A DNA stretch of 64,000 bases, from the NCBI RefSeq assembly GCF_021202945.1, contig NZ_JAJOYR010000001.1, positions 1,779,543-1,843,542 on the forward strand. The letters run 5' to 3'. Made by a program: the position numbers and the translations under genes. The DNA is from Stenotrophomonas sp. SY1. GTDB lineage: Bacteria; Pseudomonadota; Gammaproteobacteria; Xanthomonadales; Xanthomonadaceae. The notes beneath the pieces were generated by a model. It worked only from the letters and a program-made list of their open reading frames with translations, was not told the origin of the DNA and did not search any database. This document shows, piece by piece, positions 1 through 12,375 of the stretch (position 1 is its first letter; every line of letters starts with the position of its first letter).

Positions 1-2
1 TG

Positions 3-254
3 GCCGTGGTGTTCTTCGGCATCAGCTTGTTCATGGCCTGGTACGCCAGTCACAGCTCGCGTCCGGCCGATGCCGGCCTGGGCGTGATGACGCAGGTCGA
101 AGCCCCGGCAGCGGCTCCGGCCGTGCCGGCAGGTGAGCTGAAGGCAGTGCCGCAGGCTCCGGTCGTGGGTGCGGTGCCGCAGGCAGCCTCCCCGGCGGAA
201 AATATTCCTTCGGGAAGTGAAGAAAAGCCCGCTGAAGCCGCACAGAAAGACTGA
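3..254 (+). CDS. secG: Protein translocase subunit SecG, C-terminal part (5' end outside window)
   Basis: The reading frame is open from the first complete codon and ends at TGA 252-254. The visible part starts inside a hydrophobic segment (FFGISLFMAWYAS) and continues into a long Ala/Pro/Val-rich hydrophilic tail, as expected of the second membrane helix and variable tail of SecG from xanthomonads. SecG is the small accessory subunit of the SecYEG channel in the inner membrane. The position just upstream of tRNA-Leu and nuoA matches the conserved secG - tRNA-Leu - nuo order of gammaproteobacteria. The identification rests mostly on this context, because the tail is poorly conserved and the N-terminal helix is missing. 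Confidence 0.75.
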   Translation, partial: AVVFFGISLFMAWYASHSSRPADAGLGVMTQVEAPAAAPAVPAGELKAVPQAPVVGAVPQAASPAENIPSGSEEKPAEAAQKD

Positions 255-261
255 AGACGGT

Positions 262-267
262 TACAAT
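262..267 (+). promoter_or_regulatory. Probable -10 box (TACAAT) for tRNA-Leu
   Basis: TACAAT lies about 37 bases before the mature 5' end of tRNA-Leu, just after the secG stop. No good -35 hexamer is visible at 16-18 bases upstream. An 8-bp hairpin (275-282 with 288-295) lies in the presumed 5' leader and may help tRNA processing or insulate the gene from secG transcription. Confidence 0.4.
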
Positions 268-303
268 ACGCGGCGCACTGCTGAGTCAGCAGTGCTGACG
301 TAG

Positions 304-388
304 GCCCAGGTGGCGGAATTGGTAGACGCACTACCTTGAGGTGGTAGCGACGAGAGTCGTAGGGGTTCGAGTCCCCTCTTGGGCACCA
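304..388 (+). tRNA. tRNA-Leu(GAG)
   Basis: The 85-nt gene has a 7-bp acceptor stem (304-310 with 378-384), discriminator A and encoded CCA (386-388), the GGTTCGAGTCC T-loop region, and the long variable arm of class II leucine tRNAs. The anticodon loop TTGAGGT carries GAG, which reads CUU/CUC codons. Confidence 0.97.
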
Positions 389-500
389 TAGTTTGTAAGC
401 GGGTTCGCGGGTTGCAGCAGCTCCCGTCGTGGCAAGTCCCGTCAATCCCCCATGCCCCGTCACCCGCAGGTGTTCAGGGCAGAGGCAAGAGAGAATCGCT

Positions 501-857
501 GTGCTGGCCGAATATTTGCCGTCTCTGCTGTTTCTGATCGTCGCCACCGGCATCGGCGTTGCGCTGATGTTGATCGGCCGGTTCCTCGCTCCCCGTTCTC
601 CGGACAACGAGAAACTCTCCGCTTACGAGTGTGGCTTCGAGGCGTTCGAAAACGCGCGCATGAAGTTCGACGTGCGTTACTACCTGATCGCCATCCAGTT
701 CATCGTCTTTGACCTGGAAATCATCTTCATCGTGCCTTGGACCCAGGTCTTCATGGAGCTGGGCGCCCGTTCGCTGGTCACCATGGGCCTGTTCGTGGGC
801 ATGTTGTTCCTTGGCTTTATCTACGTGTGGAAGAAGGGAGCGCTGGAATGGGAGTGA
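501..857 (+). CDS. nuoA: NADH-quinone oxidoreductase subunit A
   Basis: The 118-residue membrane subunit of respiratory complex I has three predicted transmembrane helices (about residues 6-28, 60-83 and 88-110) and the family motif [12 protein letters not shown] in the loop after helix 1, which takes part in the quinone-site region. The GTG at 501 is chosen because a purine-rich ribosome site (AAGAGAGAA) sits 6-14 bases upstream and the protein then has the usual length; an upstream in-frame start would add 24 residues unlike the family. It is the first gene of the 14-gene nuo operon, and its end overlaps nuoB by 10 bases. Confidence 0.96.
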   Translation: MLAEYLPSLLFLIVATGIGVALMLIGRFLAPRSPDNEKLSAYECGFEAFENARMKFDVRYYLIAIQFIVFDLEIIFIVPWTQVFMELGARSLVTMGLFVGMLFLGFIYVWKKGALEWE

Positions 858-1402
858 TTCAGACTCTCGACGGCCTGATGAACAATCCGGTCCCGGAAGG
901 GCGGGTTGATGACATTCTCCGTCCCGAAGGCGACAACCCCCTGCTCGAGAAGGGGTATGTGACCACCAGCGTTGACGCGCTGTTGAACTGGGCACGTACC
1001 GGCTCGATGTGGCCGATGACCTTTGGTCTGGCCTGTTGCGCGGTGGAAATGATGCACGCCGGCGCGGCGCGTCTGGATCTTGACCGTTACGGTGTGGTGT
1101 TCCGCCCGTCGCCGCGTCAGTCCGACGTGATGATCGTGGCCGGCACGCTGGTCAACAAGATGGCCCCGGCGCTGCGCAAGGTCTACGACCAGATGCCTGA
1201 CCCGAAATGGGTCATCTCGATGGGTAGCTGCGCCAATGGCGGCGGCTATTACCACTATTCCTATGCAGTGGTGCGCGGTTGTGATCGCGTGGTGCCGGTG
1301 GACGTCTACGTCCCGGGCTGCCCGCCGACCGCCGAGGCACTGGTCTACGGCATCCTCCAGCTGCAGAAGAAGATCTGGCGTACCCAGACCATCGCCCGCT
1401 GA
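848..1402 (+). CDS. nuoB: NADH-quinone oxidoreductase subunit B
   Basis: The 184-residue peripheral subunit carries iron-sulfur cluster N2, the last electron donor to quinone. The four expected ligands are visible: the tandem cysteines C63-C64 ([11 protein letters not shown]), C128 (GSCANGGG) and C158 ([11 protein letters not shown]). The ATG at 848 lies inside the end of nuoA, suggesting translational coupling. The length is normal for proteobacterial NuoB. Confidence 0.98.
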   Translation: MGVIQTLDGLMNNPVPEGRVDDILRPEGDNPLLEKGYVTTSVDALLNWARTGSMWPMTFGLACCAVEMMHAGAARLDLDRYGVVFRPSPRQSDVMIVAGTLVNKMAPALRKVYDQMPDPKWVISMGSCANGGGYYHYSYAVVRGCDRVVPVDVYVPGCPPTAEALVYGILQLQKKIWRTQTIAR

Positions 1403-1435
1403 TCCCCCTTTCAAATCAAGAGCACGCCAGCCCCC

Positions 1436-2188
1436 ATGGCCCAGCAAGCACCTTCACTCATCGATCGACTTGCCGCACGTTTTCCCGGTGCGCAGGTCAT
1501 CGTGGTCGAACCGCGCGGCGAAGTGACGCTGGAGGTTCCTGTGGCCGATTGGCACGCAACCGCGCTCGCGCTGCGTGACGAACTCGGCTTCGAGCACGCC
1601 ACCGACCTGTGTGGTGTTGATTACCTCGGTTACGGCAGCGACGAATGGGACACCTCGGACGTGTCCGCGCACGGTTTCAGCCGCGGCGTGGAAGGCACTG
1701 GTGCCGGTCGTTTCGCCTGGGGTGAATTTCCCAGTCATGAGAGCGCCGATGGCGCGCGTCCGGATGCGCTGCCCAAGCAGCGTTTTGCCGTGGTCGCGCA
1801 GCTGCGTTCCTACCAGCACAACCAGGCACTGCGCATCCGTTGCTTCGCGCCGAGCGAGTCACTGCCGGTGGTGGCGTCGCTGATCGATGTCTGGCCGGGC
1901 CTGAACTGGTTCGAGCGAGAGGCGTTCGACCTGTACGGCGTGATCTTCGAAGGTCACCCGGACCTGCGCCGCATCCTGACCGACTACGGTTTCGTGGGTC
2001 ATCCGTTCCGCAAGGATTTCCCGCTGATCGGCAACGTCGAAGTGCGTTACGACGAAGAAAAGAAGCGTGTGGTGTACGAGCCGGTGACTTCGGTCGAACC
2101 GCGCGTCGGCGTGCCACGCGTGATCCGCGATGACGCCCGCTTCCAGACTGCCGAAGGCGAGCGCACGCAGACGGAGGCCAGCAAGTGA
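1436..2188 (+). CDS. nuoC: NADH-quinone oxidoreductase subunit C, with internal insertion
   Basis: This is the 250-residue 30-kDa subunit of the complex I connecting module. The family signature is clear near the C terminus ([17 protein letters not shown], then [10 protein letters not shown]). NuoC and NuoD are separate genes here, unlike the fused nuoCD of Escherichia coli. A hydrophilic insertion of about 45-50 residues (about 66-114, rich in Gly, Ser and Asp) sits between the LCGVDY strand and the QRFAVVAQL strand, making this protein longer than many homologues. ATG 1436 follows nuoB after 33 bases. The stop region overlaps the nuoD start by 4 bases (GTGA). Confidence 0.97.
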   Translation: MAQQAPSLIDRLAARFPGAQVIVVEPRGEVTLEVPVADWHATALALRDELGFEHATDLCGVDYLGYGSDEWDTSDVSAHGFSRGVEGTGAGRFAWGEFPSHESADGARPDALPKQRFAVVAQLRSYQHNQALRIRCFAPSESLPVVASLIDVWPGLNWFEREAFDLYGVIFEGHPDLRRILTDYGFVGHPFRKDFPLIGNVEVRYDEEKKRVVYEPVTSVEPRVGVPRVIRDDARFQTAEGERTQTEASK

Positions 2189-3498
2189 GCAAGTCCGTAA
2201 TTCAGCCGGCCTCCGAGGCCTTTGCCAGCAATCCCGCCGAAGCCCGGCAGGAGATCCGCAACTACACGATGAACTTCGGCCCGCAGCACCCGGCCGCGCA
2301 TGGTGTGCTGCGTCTGATCCTGGAAATGGACGGTGAAACCATCGTTCGCGCTGATCCGCACGTGGGTCTGCTGCACCGTGCGACCGAGAAGCTGGCCGAG
2401 TCCAAGCCGTTCAACCAGTCGGTCGGCTACATGGACCGTCTGGATTACTGCTCGATGATGTGCAACGAGCATGCTTATGTGCGTGCCATCGAAACCCTGA
2501 TCGGGGTCGAGGCGCCGGAGCGTGCGCAGTACATCCGCACCATGTTCGACGAAGTCACCCGCATCCTGAACCACCTGATGTGGCTGGGTTCGAACGCACT
2601 CGATCTGGGCGCGATGGCGGTGATGCTGTACGCGTTCCGCGAGCGCGAAGAGCTGATGGATTGCTACGAAGCGGTGTCCGGCGCGCGCATGCACGCGGCG
2701 TACTACCGTCCGGGTGGCGTGTACCGCGATCTGCCGGACACGATGCCCAAGTACAAGGAATCGCGTTGGCACAAGGGCAACGCGCTGAAGCGTCTGAACG
2801 CCTCGCGTGAAGGTTCGCTGCTCGACTTCCTGGAGAACTTCACCAATGAGTTCCCGGGTCGTGTGGACGAATACGAAACCCTGCTGACCGACAACCGCAT
2901 CTGGAAGCAGCGTACCGTCGGCATCGGCGTGATCAGCCCGGAGCATGCATTGGCATGGGGCATGACCGGCGTGATGCTGCGTGGTTCAGGCATTGAATGG
3001 GATCTGCGCAAGAAGCAGCCGTACGCCAAGTACGATGCTGTCGATTTCGATATTCCGTTGGGCACCGCCGGCGACTGCTACGACCGCTACCTGGTCCGCA
3101 TTGCCGAGATGCGTCAGTCCAACAACATCATCAAGCAGTGCGTGAAGTGGCTCAAGGCCAACCCTGGCCCGGTCATGGTCAAGAACTTCAAGGTCGCTCC
3201 CCCGGCTCGCGCCGAGATGAAGGACGACATGGAAGCGCTGATCCACCACTTCAAGCTGTTCAGCGAAGGCTACTGCGTGCCGGCCGGTGAAACCTATGCC
3301 GCCGTCGAAGCGCCCAAGGGTGAGTTCGGCTGCTACCTGGTTTCCGACGGCGCCAACAAGCCGTTCCGCGTGCACCTGCGTGCACCGGGCTTCGCCCATC
3401 TGTCCTCGATCGACTCGATCGTACGCGGCCACATGCTGGCCGACGTGGTGGCCATGATCGGCACCTACGACCTGGTGTTCGGTGAGGTCGACCGGTAA
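2185..3498 (+). CDS. nuoD: NADH-quinone oxidoreductase subunit D
   Basis: The 437-residue 49-kDa subunit, related to the large subunit of NiFe hydrogenases, forms the quinone pocket with NuoB. The conserved [14 protein letters not shown] segment lies near residues 29-42, and the C terminus ends in the family form with a terminal DLVFGEVDR. The GTG at 2185 overlaps the nuoC stop (GTGA), which fixes the start by coupling. The roughly 25 residues before the conserved core are a variable N-terminal extension. Confidence 0.97.
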   Translation: MSKSVIQPASEAFASNPAEARQEIRNYTMNFGPQHPAAHGVLRLILEMDGETIVRADPHVGLLHRATEKLAESKPFNQSVGYMDRLDYCSMMCNEHAYVRAIETLIGVEAPERAQYIRTMFDEVTRILNHLMWLGSNALDLGAMAVMLYAFREREELMDCYEAVSGARMHAAYYRPGGVYRDLPDTMPKYKESRWHKGNALKRLNASREGSLLDFLENFTNEFPGRVDEYETLLTDNRIWKQRTVGIGVISPEHALAWGMTGVMLRGSGIEWDLRKKQPYAKYDAVDFDIPLGTAGDCYDRYLVRIAEMRQSNNIIKQCVKWLKANPGPVMVKNFKVAPPARAEMKDDMEALIHHFKLFSEGYCVPAGETYAAVEAPKGEFGCYLVSDGANKPFRVHLRAPGFAHLSSIDSIVRGHMLADVVAMIGTYDLVFGEVDR

Positions 3499-3589
3499 TG
3501 CCGGGCAGCTGCACAACGTCCGATGCCTGCGCGGCTCTGCTGCTGCGGGCATCGGTTCTTCAGAATCTGGTATTCGTTGAGGTCGGCCG

Positions 3590-4117
3590 ATGAAGGCGAC
3601 AGGTAATTTCGAGGCGGCGCGTGACGTCGACCCGATGGTGGTGCTGAGCGACAAGACCCGTGCTCACATCGATCACTGGCTGACCAAGTTCCCGCCCGAG
3701 CGCAAGCGTTCGGCGGTGCTGCAGGGTCTGCACGCAGCGCAGGAACAGAACCAGGGCTGGCTGACCGACGAGTTGATCGCCGGCGTGGCCAAGTACCTGG
3801 ACCTGCCGTTCGTGTGGGCCTACGAGGTTGCAACCTTCTACTCGATGTTCGAGACCGAGAAGGTGGGCCGCAACAACGTCGCCATCTGCACCAACATCAG
3901 CTGCTGGCTCAACGGCGCCGACGACATCGTCCGCCATTGCGAGAAGAAGCTGGGCATCAAGCACGGTGAATCGACCGCCGACGGCCGCGTCTACCTCAAG
4001 AAAGAGGAAGAGTGCCTGGCCGGTTGCGCGGGCGCGCCGATGATGGTCATCAACGGTCACTACCACGAGCGCCTGACGCTGGACCAGGTCGACGCGCTGC
4101 TGGACGGGCTGGAGTAA
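3590..4117 (+). CDS. nuoE: NADH-quinone oxidoreductase subunit E
   Basis: The 175-residue 24-kDa subunit of the NADH-input module binds the off-pathway [2Fe-2S] cluster N1a through a thioredoxin-like fold. The four ligands are visible as C100 and C105 (CTNISC) and C142 and C146 (CLAGC). ATG 3590 is 91 bases after nuoD, the second largest gap in the operon. It is followed closely by nuoF (3-base gap). Confidence 0.97.
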   Translation: MKATGNFEAARDVDPMVVLSDKTRAHIDHWLTKFPPERKRSAVLQGLHAAQEQNQGWLTDELIAGVAKYLDLPFVWAYEVATFYSMFETEKVGRNNVAICTNISCWLNGADDIVRHCEKKLGIKHGESTADGRVYLKKEEECLAGCAGAPMMVINGHYHERLTLDQVDALLDGLE

Positions 4118-4120
4118 GGC

Positions 4121-5458
4121 ATGGCACACCACGAAACCAAGGGCCCGGTCGGACCGGCGCCGCTTCCGCACCAGGTGGTTTACACCACGCTGCATTACGA
4201 CACCCCGTGGTCGTACGAAAGCTATCTGAAGACCGGCGGCTACGCAGCGCTGCGCAAGATCCTCGAAGAGAAGATCTCGCCGGCCGACGTGATCGAGATG
4301 GTCAAGCAGTCCGGCCTGCGTGGCCGTGGCGGCGCAGGCTTCCCGACCGGTTTGAAGTGGTCCTTCATGCCGAAGGGTGACGTGCAGAAGTACATCCTCT
4401 GCAACTCGGATGAATCGGAGCCGGGCACCTGCAAGGACCGCGACATCCTGCGTTACAACCCGCATTCGGTGGTGGAAGGCATGGCGATCGCCTGCTACGC
4501 CACCGGTTCGACCGTGGGCTACAACTATCTGCGCGGTGAGTTCCACCACGAGCCGTTCGAGCACTTCGAGCAGGCCCTGGCCGATGCCTACAAGCACGGC
4601 TGGCTGGGCAAGAACGTGCTGGGCAGCGGCGTGGATATCGATATCTACGGCGCGCTGGGCGCTGGCGCGTACATCTGCGGCGAAGAAACCGCATTGATGG
4701 AGTCGCTGGAAGGCAAGAAGGGCCAGCCGCGCTACAAGCCGCCGTTCCCGGCCAACTTCGGCCTGTACGGCAAGCCGTCGACGATCAACAACACCGAAAC
4801 CTACGGTTCGGTGCCGGCGATCATCCGCAACGGTCCGGAGTGGTTCAAGGGCCTGAGCCTGACCAACAACGGTGGCCCGAAGTGCTTCTCGGTCTCCGGT
4901 TGCGTGACCAAGGGTGGCAACTTCGAAGTGCCGCTGGGCACGCCCTTTGACGACCTGTTGGAGATGGCCGGTGGCCTGCGTCCGGGTCGCAAGCTGAAGG
5001 CGGCCATCCCCGGTGGCGTGTCGATGCCGGTGCTGACCGCCGAGCAGCTCAAGGGCCTGCCGATGGATTACGACACCATCCGTGCGCTGGGCTCCGGCCT
5101 GGGTTCGGGTGCCATCGTGGTGTTGGATGACAGCGTGTGCTGCGTCAAGTTCGCTTGCCGCATCAGCCAGTTCTTCCACAAGGAATCCTGCGGTCAGTGC
5201 ACCCCGTGCCGTGAAGGTACGGGCTGGATGCACCGCGTGCTGGAGCGCATCGTCGCCGGCCAGGCAACGATGGAAGACCTGCACCAGCTCAAGACGGTGG
5301 CCGGCCAGATTGAAGGCCACACCATCTGCGCGTTCGGTGAAGCGGCCGCATGGCCGATCCAGGGTTTCCTGCGCCAGTTCTGGGACGAATTCGAGTACTA
5401 CATCGTCAACGGTCATTCGATGGTTGACGGCAAGAAGGTGGAGGCTGCTGCCGCATGA
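4121..5458 (+). CDS. nuoF: NADH-quinone oxidoreductase subunit F
   Basis: The 445-residue 51-kDa subunit oxidises NADH through FMN and passes electrons to cluster N3. The glycine-rich FMN/NADH loop [16 protein letters not shown] is at about residues 66-80. The [4Fe-4S] ligands are C357, C360 and C363 (SCGQCTPC) plus C403. Its stop overlaps the nuoG start as ATGA, so the two are probably translated in a coupled way. Confidence 0.98.
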   Translation: MAHHETKGPVGPAPLPHQVVYTTLHYDTPWSYESYLKTGGYAALRKILEEKISPADVIEMVKQSGLRGRGGAGFPTGLKWSFMPKGDVQKYILCNSDESEPGTCKDRDILRYNPHSVVEGMAIACYATGSTVGYNYLRGEFHHEPFEHFEQALADAYKHGWLGKNVLGSGVDIDIYGALGAGAYICGEETALMESLEGKKGQPRYKPPFPANFGLYGKPSTINNTETYGSVPAIIRNGPEWFKGLSLTNNGGPKCFSVSGCVTKGGNFEVPLGTPFDDLLEMAGGLRPGRKLKAAIPGGVSMPVLTAEQLKGLPMDYDTIRALGSGLGSGAIVVLDDSVCCVKFACRISQFFHKESCGQCTPCREGTGWMHRVLERIVAGQATMEDLHQLKTVAGQIEGHTICAFGEAAAWPIQGFLRQFWDEFEYYIVNGHSMVDGKKVEAAAA

Positions 5459-7689
5459 GCGCGCAACCGGTAAATCCCAACGTGCCACCAGATCATGTGT
5501 CCATCGAGATCGATGGCCAGTCGCTGGTCGTGCCCAAGGGTTCGATGATCATCCAGGCCGCCGACAAGGCCGGCATTCCGATTCCGCGCTTCTGCTACCA
5601 CGAGAAGCTGCCGATCGCGGCCAACTGCCGCATGTGCCTGGTCGACGTTGAAAAGTCACCCAAGCCGTCGCCGGCCTGTGCCACGCCGGTCATGGATGGC
5701 ATGAAGATCCAGACCCGCAACGAGAAAGCGCTCAAGTACCAGCGTTCGGTGATGGAGTTCCTGCTCATCAACCACCCGCTGGACTGCCCGATCTGCGATC
5801 AGGGCGGCGAGTGCGAGCTGCAGGACGTTTCGCTGGGCTACGGCCGTTCGGTCAGCCGCTTCAACGAGCGCAAGCGCGTCGTGGTCGACGAGGACATGGG
5901 GCCGCTGGTCGCCACCGAGATGACCCGCTGCATCCAGTGCACGCGCTGCGTGCGTTTCACCGCCGAAGTGGCTGGCACCTACGAACTGGGTGGCATGTAC
6001 CGCGGTGAGAACCTGCAGATCGGCACCTACGACGGCAAGCCGTTGACCACCGAGCTGTCCGGCAACGTCATCGACGTCTGCCCGGTCGGCGCGCTGACCA
6101 ACAAGGTGTTCCAGTTCAAGGCACGCCCGTGGGAACTGACCGCACGCGAATCGCTGGGTTACCACGACGCGATGGGTTCGAACCTGTTCCTGCACGTGCG
6201 CCGCGGCGAAGTGTTGCGCGCCGTGCCGCGTGACAACGAGCTGGTCAACGAGTGCTGGCTGTCCGACCGCGACCGTTATTCGCACCAGGGCCTGTACGCC
6301 GCCGACCGCGCGAACAAGCCGCTGCAGAAGGTCAACGGCGAGTGGAAGGAAGTGAGCTGGGCTGAAGGTCTGGCCGCTGCCCGCGAAATTTTTGAAGCCA
6401 ATCGTGGCGACGACCTCGGCGTGCTGGTGCACCCGTCCACCTCGAACGAGGAGGGTGCATTGCTGGCGCGTCTGGCCGCTGCCCTGGGCTCGAACAACAT
6501 CGATCACCGCATCAACAACCGCGACTTCTCCGATGCGCCGGTTGCCGAAGTGTTCGGTGCGTCTCTGGCCGAGATCGAAAGCGCCGACCGCATCGTGGTG
6601 CTGGGTAGCAATATCCGCCACGAGCTGCCGTTGCTGCACGCCCGCCTGCGCAAGGCGCAGACCACGAACGGCGCGCAGATCTTCGCGGTCAACCCGGTCG
6701 ATTTCGACTTCGCCTTCAAGCTGGCCGGCAAGCAGATCGTCGCTCCGTCGCGCTTCGTTGAAGCGCTGGGCAACGCGCAGCTGGTTGACGCGGTGAAGGG
6801 CGGCAACAACACCGTCATCATCGTCGGTGCCATTGCCGAGAATCATCCGCAGGCTGCTGCAATCCGTTCGGCTGCCAGTGCTTTCGCAGCGGCCACCGGT
6901 GCCAAGCTGTGCCGCATTCCGCAGGGCGCCAACGCACTGGGCCTGGCCCGCGCTGGCGTGCTGCCGGCCGGCAAGGACGTCAATGCAATGCTGGCGCAGC
7001 CGCGCAAGGCTTATGTGCTGTACGGCATCGAGCCGGGCCTGGACTTCGCCGATACCGCCGCCGCCCGCAAGGCGCTGGCGGGTTCCAAGGTGGTTGCGTT
7101 CAGCCAGTTCGCCTGTGCCTCGACCCGCGATGTGGCCGATGTGATCCTGCCGATCGGCGCGCTGCCGGAAATCGACGGCACGCTGACCAACCTGGACGGC
7201 CGCGATCAGGTCGCCCGCGCTGGCGGCAAGCTGCCGGGTGAAGCCCGCGAGGGCTGGCGCGTACTGCGCGCCCTGGGCGGCGACATGCAGCTGACCGGTT
7301 TCGGTTTCACCGATCTGGCCGGCCTGCGTGCCAGCCTGCAGCCGGTCACCGTCAAGGTGGCAGCTTCGGCACAGCCGCAGCTGGCGGGCGAGGGGCTGGA
7401 AGTGGCTTCGACCCCGGCGATCTACCGCACCGACGCCGTCGTGCGTCGTGCCCAGGCGCTGCAATCGCACCCGCTGAACAATGACCCGCGCATCGTGCTC
7501 AATGCCGATGACGCCGCACGTCTGCAGCTGAGCGAAGGCCAGATGGCCAAGGTCGGCACCGATGCAGGCAAGGCAACCCTGTCCGTTGTGGTCGACGCAC
7601 GCGTCGCCGCAGGCACGGTTTGGATTGAATCGGGCCACGGTGCGACCGCACCGCTGGGTGCCGCTCGTGTAACGGTGGTGGCTGCATGA
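5455..7689 (+). CDS. nuoG: NADH-quinone oxidoreductase subunit G
   Basis: This is the 744-residue 75-kDa subunit and the main electron wire of the peripheral arm. An N-terminal ferredoxin-like domain holds the [2Fe-2S] ligands (CYHEKL, then CRMC and CATP). Next come the His-Cys cluster motif [14 protein letters not shown] and the CIQCTRC with distal CPVGAL motif for further [4Fe-4S] clusters. A molybdopterin-oxidoreductase-like domain without an evident active site fills the rest. Both ends overlap neighbours by 4 bases (ATGA with nuoF and nuoH). Confidence 0.97.
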   Translation: MSAQPVNPNVPPDHVSIEIDGQSLVVPKGSMIIQAADKAGIPIPRFCYHEKLPIAANCRMCLVDVEKSPKPSPACATPVMDGMKIQTRNEKALKYQRSVMEFLLINHPLDCPICDQGGECELQDVSLGYGRSVSRFNERKRVVVDEDMGPLVATEMTRCIQCTRCVRFTAEVAGTYELGGMYRGENLQIGTYDGKPLTTELSGNVIDVCPVGALTNKVFQFKARPWELTARESLGYHDAMGSNLFLHVRRGEVLRAVPRDNELVNECWLSDRDRYSHQGLYAADRANKPLQKVNGEWKEVSWAEGLAAAREIFEANRGDDLGVLVHPSTSNEEGALLARLAAALGSNNIDHRINNRDFSDAPVAEVFGASLAEIESADRIVVLGSNIRHELPLLHARLRKAQTTNGAQIFAVNPVDFDFAFKLAGKQIVAPSRFVEALGNAQLVDAVKGGNNTVIIVGAIAENHPQAAAIRSAASAFAAATGAKLCRIPQGANALGLARAGVLPAGKDVNAMLAQPRKAYVLYGIEPGLDFADTAAARKALAGSKVVAFSQFACASTRDVADVILPIGALPEIDGTLTNLDGRDQVARAGGKLPGEAREGWRVLRALGGDMQLTGFGFTDLAGLRASLQPVTVKVAASAQPQLAGEGLEVASTPAIYRTDAVVRRAQALQSHPLNNDPRIVLNADDAARLQLSEGQMAKVGTDAGKATLSVVVDARVAAGTVWIESGHGATAPLGAARVTVVAA

Positions 7690-8780
7690 ACGAGTTGCTG
7701 TTGAACGCAATCGATCCGCTGTTCCAGTGGTTCATGTCACTGGGCGATCTGGGCATCGTGCTGTGGACGGTGCTGAAGATCCTGCTGATCGCCATGCCCG
7801 TCATCATCTCGGTGGCCTTCTACGTGTTGTGGGAGCGCAAGCTGATCGGCTGGATGCACGTCCGCCACGGGCCGATGTATGTCGGCCTGGGTGGTCTGCT
7901 GCAGGCTTTCGCCGACGTCACCAAGCTGCTGTTCAAGGAAATCATTGCTCCGGCCAGCGCGCACAAGGCGATGTACATCATCGCGCCGCTGATCGTGCTG
8001 GCGCCGTCGTTCGCGGCGTGGGCGGTGGTGCCGTTCGATTACAAGCTGGTGCTGTCCAACGCCAACGTCGGCCTGTTGTACCTGCTGGCGATGACCTCGC
8101 TGGGCGTGTACGGCGTGATCCTGGCCGGTTGGGCGTCGAACTCCAAGTACGCCTTCCTGGGTGCGATGCGTTCTGCCGCGCAGGTGGTCAGCTACGAAAT
8201 CGCGATGGGGTTCGCACTGGTGGGCGTGATGATCGCCGCCGGCAGCCTGAACCTGACCGAGATCGTGCTGGCGCAGAAGGGCGATTCAGGCTTCTTCGAC
8301 TGGTTCCTGCTGCCGCTGCTGCCGCTGTTCGTCGTGTACTGGGTGTCCGGCGTCGCCGAAACCAACCGCGCGCCGTTCGACGTGGTGGAAGGCGAGTCGG
8401 AAATCGTCGCCGGCCACATGGTCGAATACTCCGGCGGTGCCTTCGCACTGTTCTTCCTGGCCGAATACGCCAACATGATCCTGGTCAGCTTCCTGATCGC
8501 GATCTTCTTCCTCGGTGGTTGGCTGAGCCCGATCCAGGGCTGGGTCACGGCGGACATCTCGCCGTGGATCAACTGGATCTGGACCGGCGGCTGGCCGTGG
8601 TTGCTGCTGAAGGTACTGTTCTTCGCCAGCGCGTACATCTGGTTCCGTGCCAGCTTCCCCCGTTTCCGCTACGACCAGATCATGCGTCTGGGCTGGAAGG
8701 TGTTCATTCCGCTGACCATTTTCTGGATTGCGGTGACGGCACTGATGGTGTTCTACGGCGTGATCCAGAAGGGCGTTTGA
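7686..8780 (+). CDS. nuoH: NADH-quinone oxidoreductase subunit H
   Basis: The 364-residue membrane subunit links the quinone chamber to the proton-pumping arm. It has about eight hydrophobic helices and the conserved loops [33 protein letters not shown] and [17 protein letters not shown], which contain the acidic residues near the quinone entry. The length is slightly above that of Escherichia coli NuoH (325). Confidence 0.97.
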   Translation: MNELLLNAIDPLFQWFMSLGDLGIVLWTVLKILLIAMPVIISVAFYVLWERKLIGWMHVRHGPMYVGLGGLLQAFADVTKLLFKEIIAPASAHKAMYIIAPLIVLAPSFAAWAVVPFDYKLVLSNANVGLLYLLAMTSLGVYGVILAGWASNSKYAFLGAMRSAAQVVSYEIAMGFALVGVMIAAGSLNLTEIVLAQKGDSGFFDWFLLPLLPLFVVYWVSGVAETNRAPFDVVEGESEIVAGHMVEYSGGAFALFFLAEYANMILVSFLIAIFFLGGWLSPIQGWVTADISPWINWIWTGGWPWLLLKVLFFASAYIWFRASFPRFRYDQIMRLGWKVFIPLTIFWIAVTALMVFYGVIQKGV

Positions 8781-8783
8781 TTC

Positions 8784-9272
8784 ATGAATAAGATCACCCA
8801 CTATTTCAAAAGCCTGCTGCTCCTGGAGCTGCTCGGCGGCCTTTGGCTGACGTTGAAGTACGCGTTCAAGCCCAAGTACACCGTGCTGTACCCGATGGAG
8901 AAGTTCCCGCAGTCGCCGCGCTTCCGTGGCCTGCACGCCCTGCGCCGTTACCCCAACGGTGAAGAGCGCTGCATCGCCTGCAAGCTGTGCGAAGCGGTGT
9001 GCCCGGCATTGGCCATCACCATCGACTCGGCCAAGCGCGAGGACGGCACCCGCCGCACCACGCGTTACGAAATCGATCTGTTCAAGTGCATCTTCTGCGG
9101 CTTCTGCGAGGAAAGCTGCCCGGTGGACTCGATCGTCGAGACCCACATCCTCGAGTACCACTTCGAGAAGCGTGGCGAGAACATCATCACCAAGCCGCAG
9201 CTGCTGGCCATTGGCGACCGGCTTGAAGCCGAAATCGCCGAGCGCCGCGCCGCCGACGCTGCATTCCGCTGA
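8784..9272 (+). CDS. nuoI: NADH-quinone oxidoreductase subunit I
   Basis: The 162-residue 23-kDa subunit carries clusters N6a and N6b in an 8Fe ferredoxin fold. Two ligand sets are visible: [12 protein letters not shown] and [12 protein letters not shown]. The N-terminal amphipathic stretch (about residues 5-35) lies along the membrane in known structures. It starts 3 bases after nuoH. Confidence 0.98.
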   Translation: MNKITHYFKSLLLLELLGGLWLTLKYAFKPKYTVLYPMEKFPQSPRFRGLHALRRYPNGEERCIACKLCEAVCPALAITIDSAKREDGTRRTTRYEIDLFKCIFCGFCEESCPVDSIVETHILEYHFEKRGENIITKPQLLAIGDRLEAEIAERRAADAAFR

Positions 9273-9281
9273 GGTGCCGAG

Positions 9282-9935
9282 ATGGATTGGGTAAATATCG
9301 CTTTCTGGTTCTTCTCGATCATCGCCGGCATTTCCGCCGCATCGGTGATCAGTGTGCGCAACCCGGTGTACGCCGTGTTGTGCCTGATCCTGACCTTCTT
9401 CTCGGTCGCCTGCGTGTGGCTGTTGGTGGGGGCGGAATTCCTGGGTGTCACCCTGGTGCTGGTGTACGTCGGCGCGGTGATGGTGCTGTTCCTGTTCGTG
9501 GTGATGATGCTGGACATCGACACCACCAACCTGCGTGAAGGTTGGGTGCGTTACCTGCCGGTTGGCCTGGTGGTCGCGGTGGTGATGCTGGTGCAGATGC
9601 TGACCCTGATCGGCATCAAGGCCCGCACCGCACCGTTCCCGGTGGACAACGCCGCTGCGGTCGCCGCCGACACGTCCAACATCACCTGGCTGGCACGCAG
9701 CCTGTTCACCGAGTACCTGCTGCCGTTCGAGTTTGCCGCAGTGATCCTGACCGTCGCCGTCGTGGCAGCCGTGATGCTGACCCTGCGCCGTCGCCAGGGC
9801 CTGAAGACGCAGAATCCGACCGAGCAGACCATGGTCAAGGCCAAGGACCGCCTGCGCATCGTCAAGATGGCCGTCGAGAAGCCGGTGGTGCAGGTGAAGA
9901 CGAATAACGATGGTGGCGAGGAGGCCAAGCCATGA
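9282..9935 (+). CDS. nuoJ: NADH-quinone oxidoreductase subunit J
   Basis: The 217-residue membrane subunit has five predicted helices in its first 170 residues, including the conserved [18 protein letters not shown] segment that carries the pi-bulge of the central hydrophilic axis. The last 40 or so residues form a charged Lys/Glu-rich tail. The stop overlaps the nuoK start by 4 bases (ATGA). Confidence 0.96.
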   Translation: MDWVNIAFWFFSIIAGISAASVISVRNPVYAVLCLILTFFSVACVWLLVGAEFLGVTLVLVYVGAVMVLFLFVVMMLDIDTTNLREGWVRYLPVGLVVAVVMLVQMLTLIGIKARTAPFPVDNAAAVAADTSNITWLARSLFTEYLLPFEFAAVILTVAVVAAVMLTLRRRQGLKTQNPTEQTMVKAKDRLRIVKMAVEKPVVQVKTNNDGGEEAKP

Positions 9936-10237
9936 TTTCCCTGGGCCATATGCTCGCGCTGGGCGCGGTGATGTTCTGCATCTCCGTCGCCGGCATCTTC
10001 CTCAACCGGAAGAACATCATCGTGCTGCTGATGTCGATCGAACTGATGCTGCTGTCGGTCAACATCAACTTCATTGCCTTTTCGCGGGAGCTCGGCGACA
10101 CCGCCGGACAGCTGTTCGTGTTCTTCATCCTGACCGTGGCCGCAGCGGAAGCTGCAATCGGCCTCGCGATCCTGGTGACCTTGTTCCGTACTCGCCACAC
10201 CATCAACGTGGGCGAAGTTGATTCGCTGAAGGGCTGA
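9932..10237 (+). CDS. nuoK: NADH-quinone oxidoreductase subunit K
   Basis: The 101-residue MrpC-like membrane subunit has three helices. The conserved glutamates of proton transfer are in [16 protein letters not shown] and [13 protein letters not shown]. The size is standard. It lies 6 bases before nuoL. Confidence 0.97.
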   Translation: MISLGHMLALGAVMFCISVAGIFLNRKNIIVLLMSIELMLLSVNINFIAFSRELGDTAGQLFVFFILTVAAAEAAIGLAILVTLFRTRHTINVGEVDSLKG

Positions 10238-10243
10238 TCCGAG

Positions 10244-12355
<2,112 letters not shown>

Positions 12356-12375
12356 CCTGTACGGAATAAGAAGAC

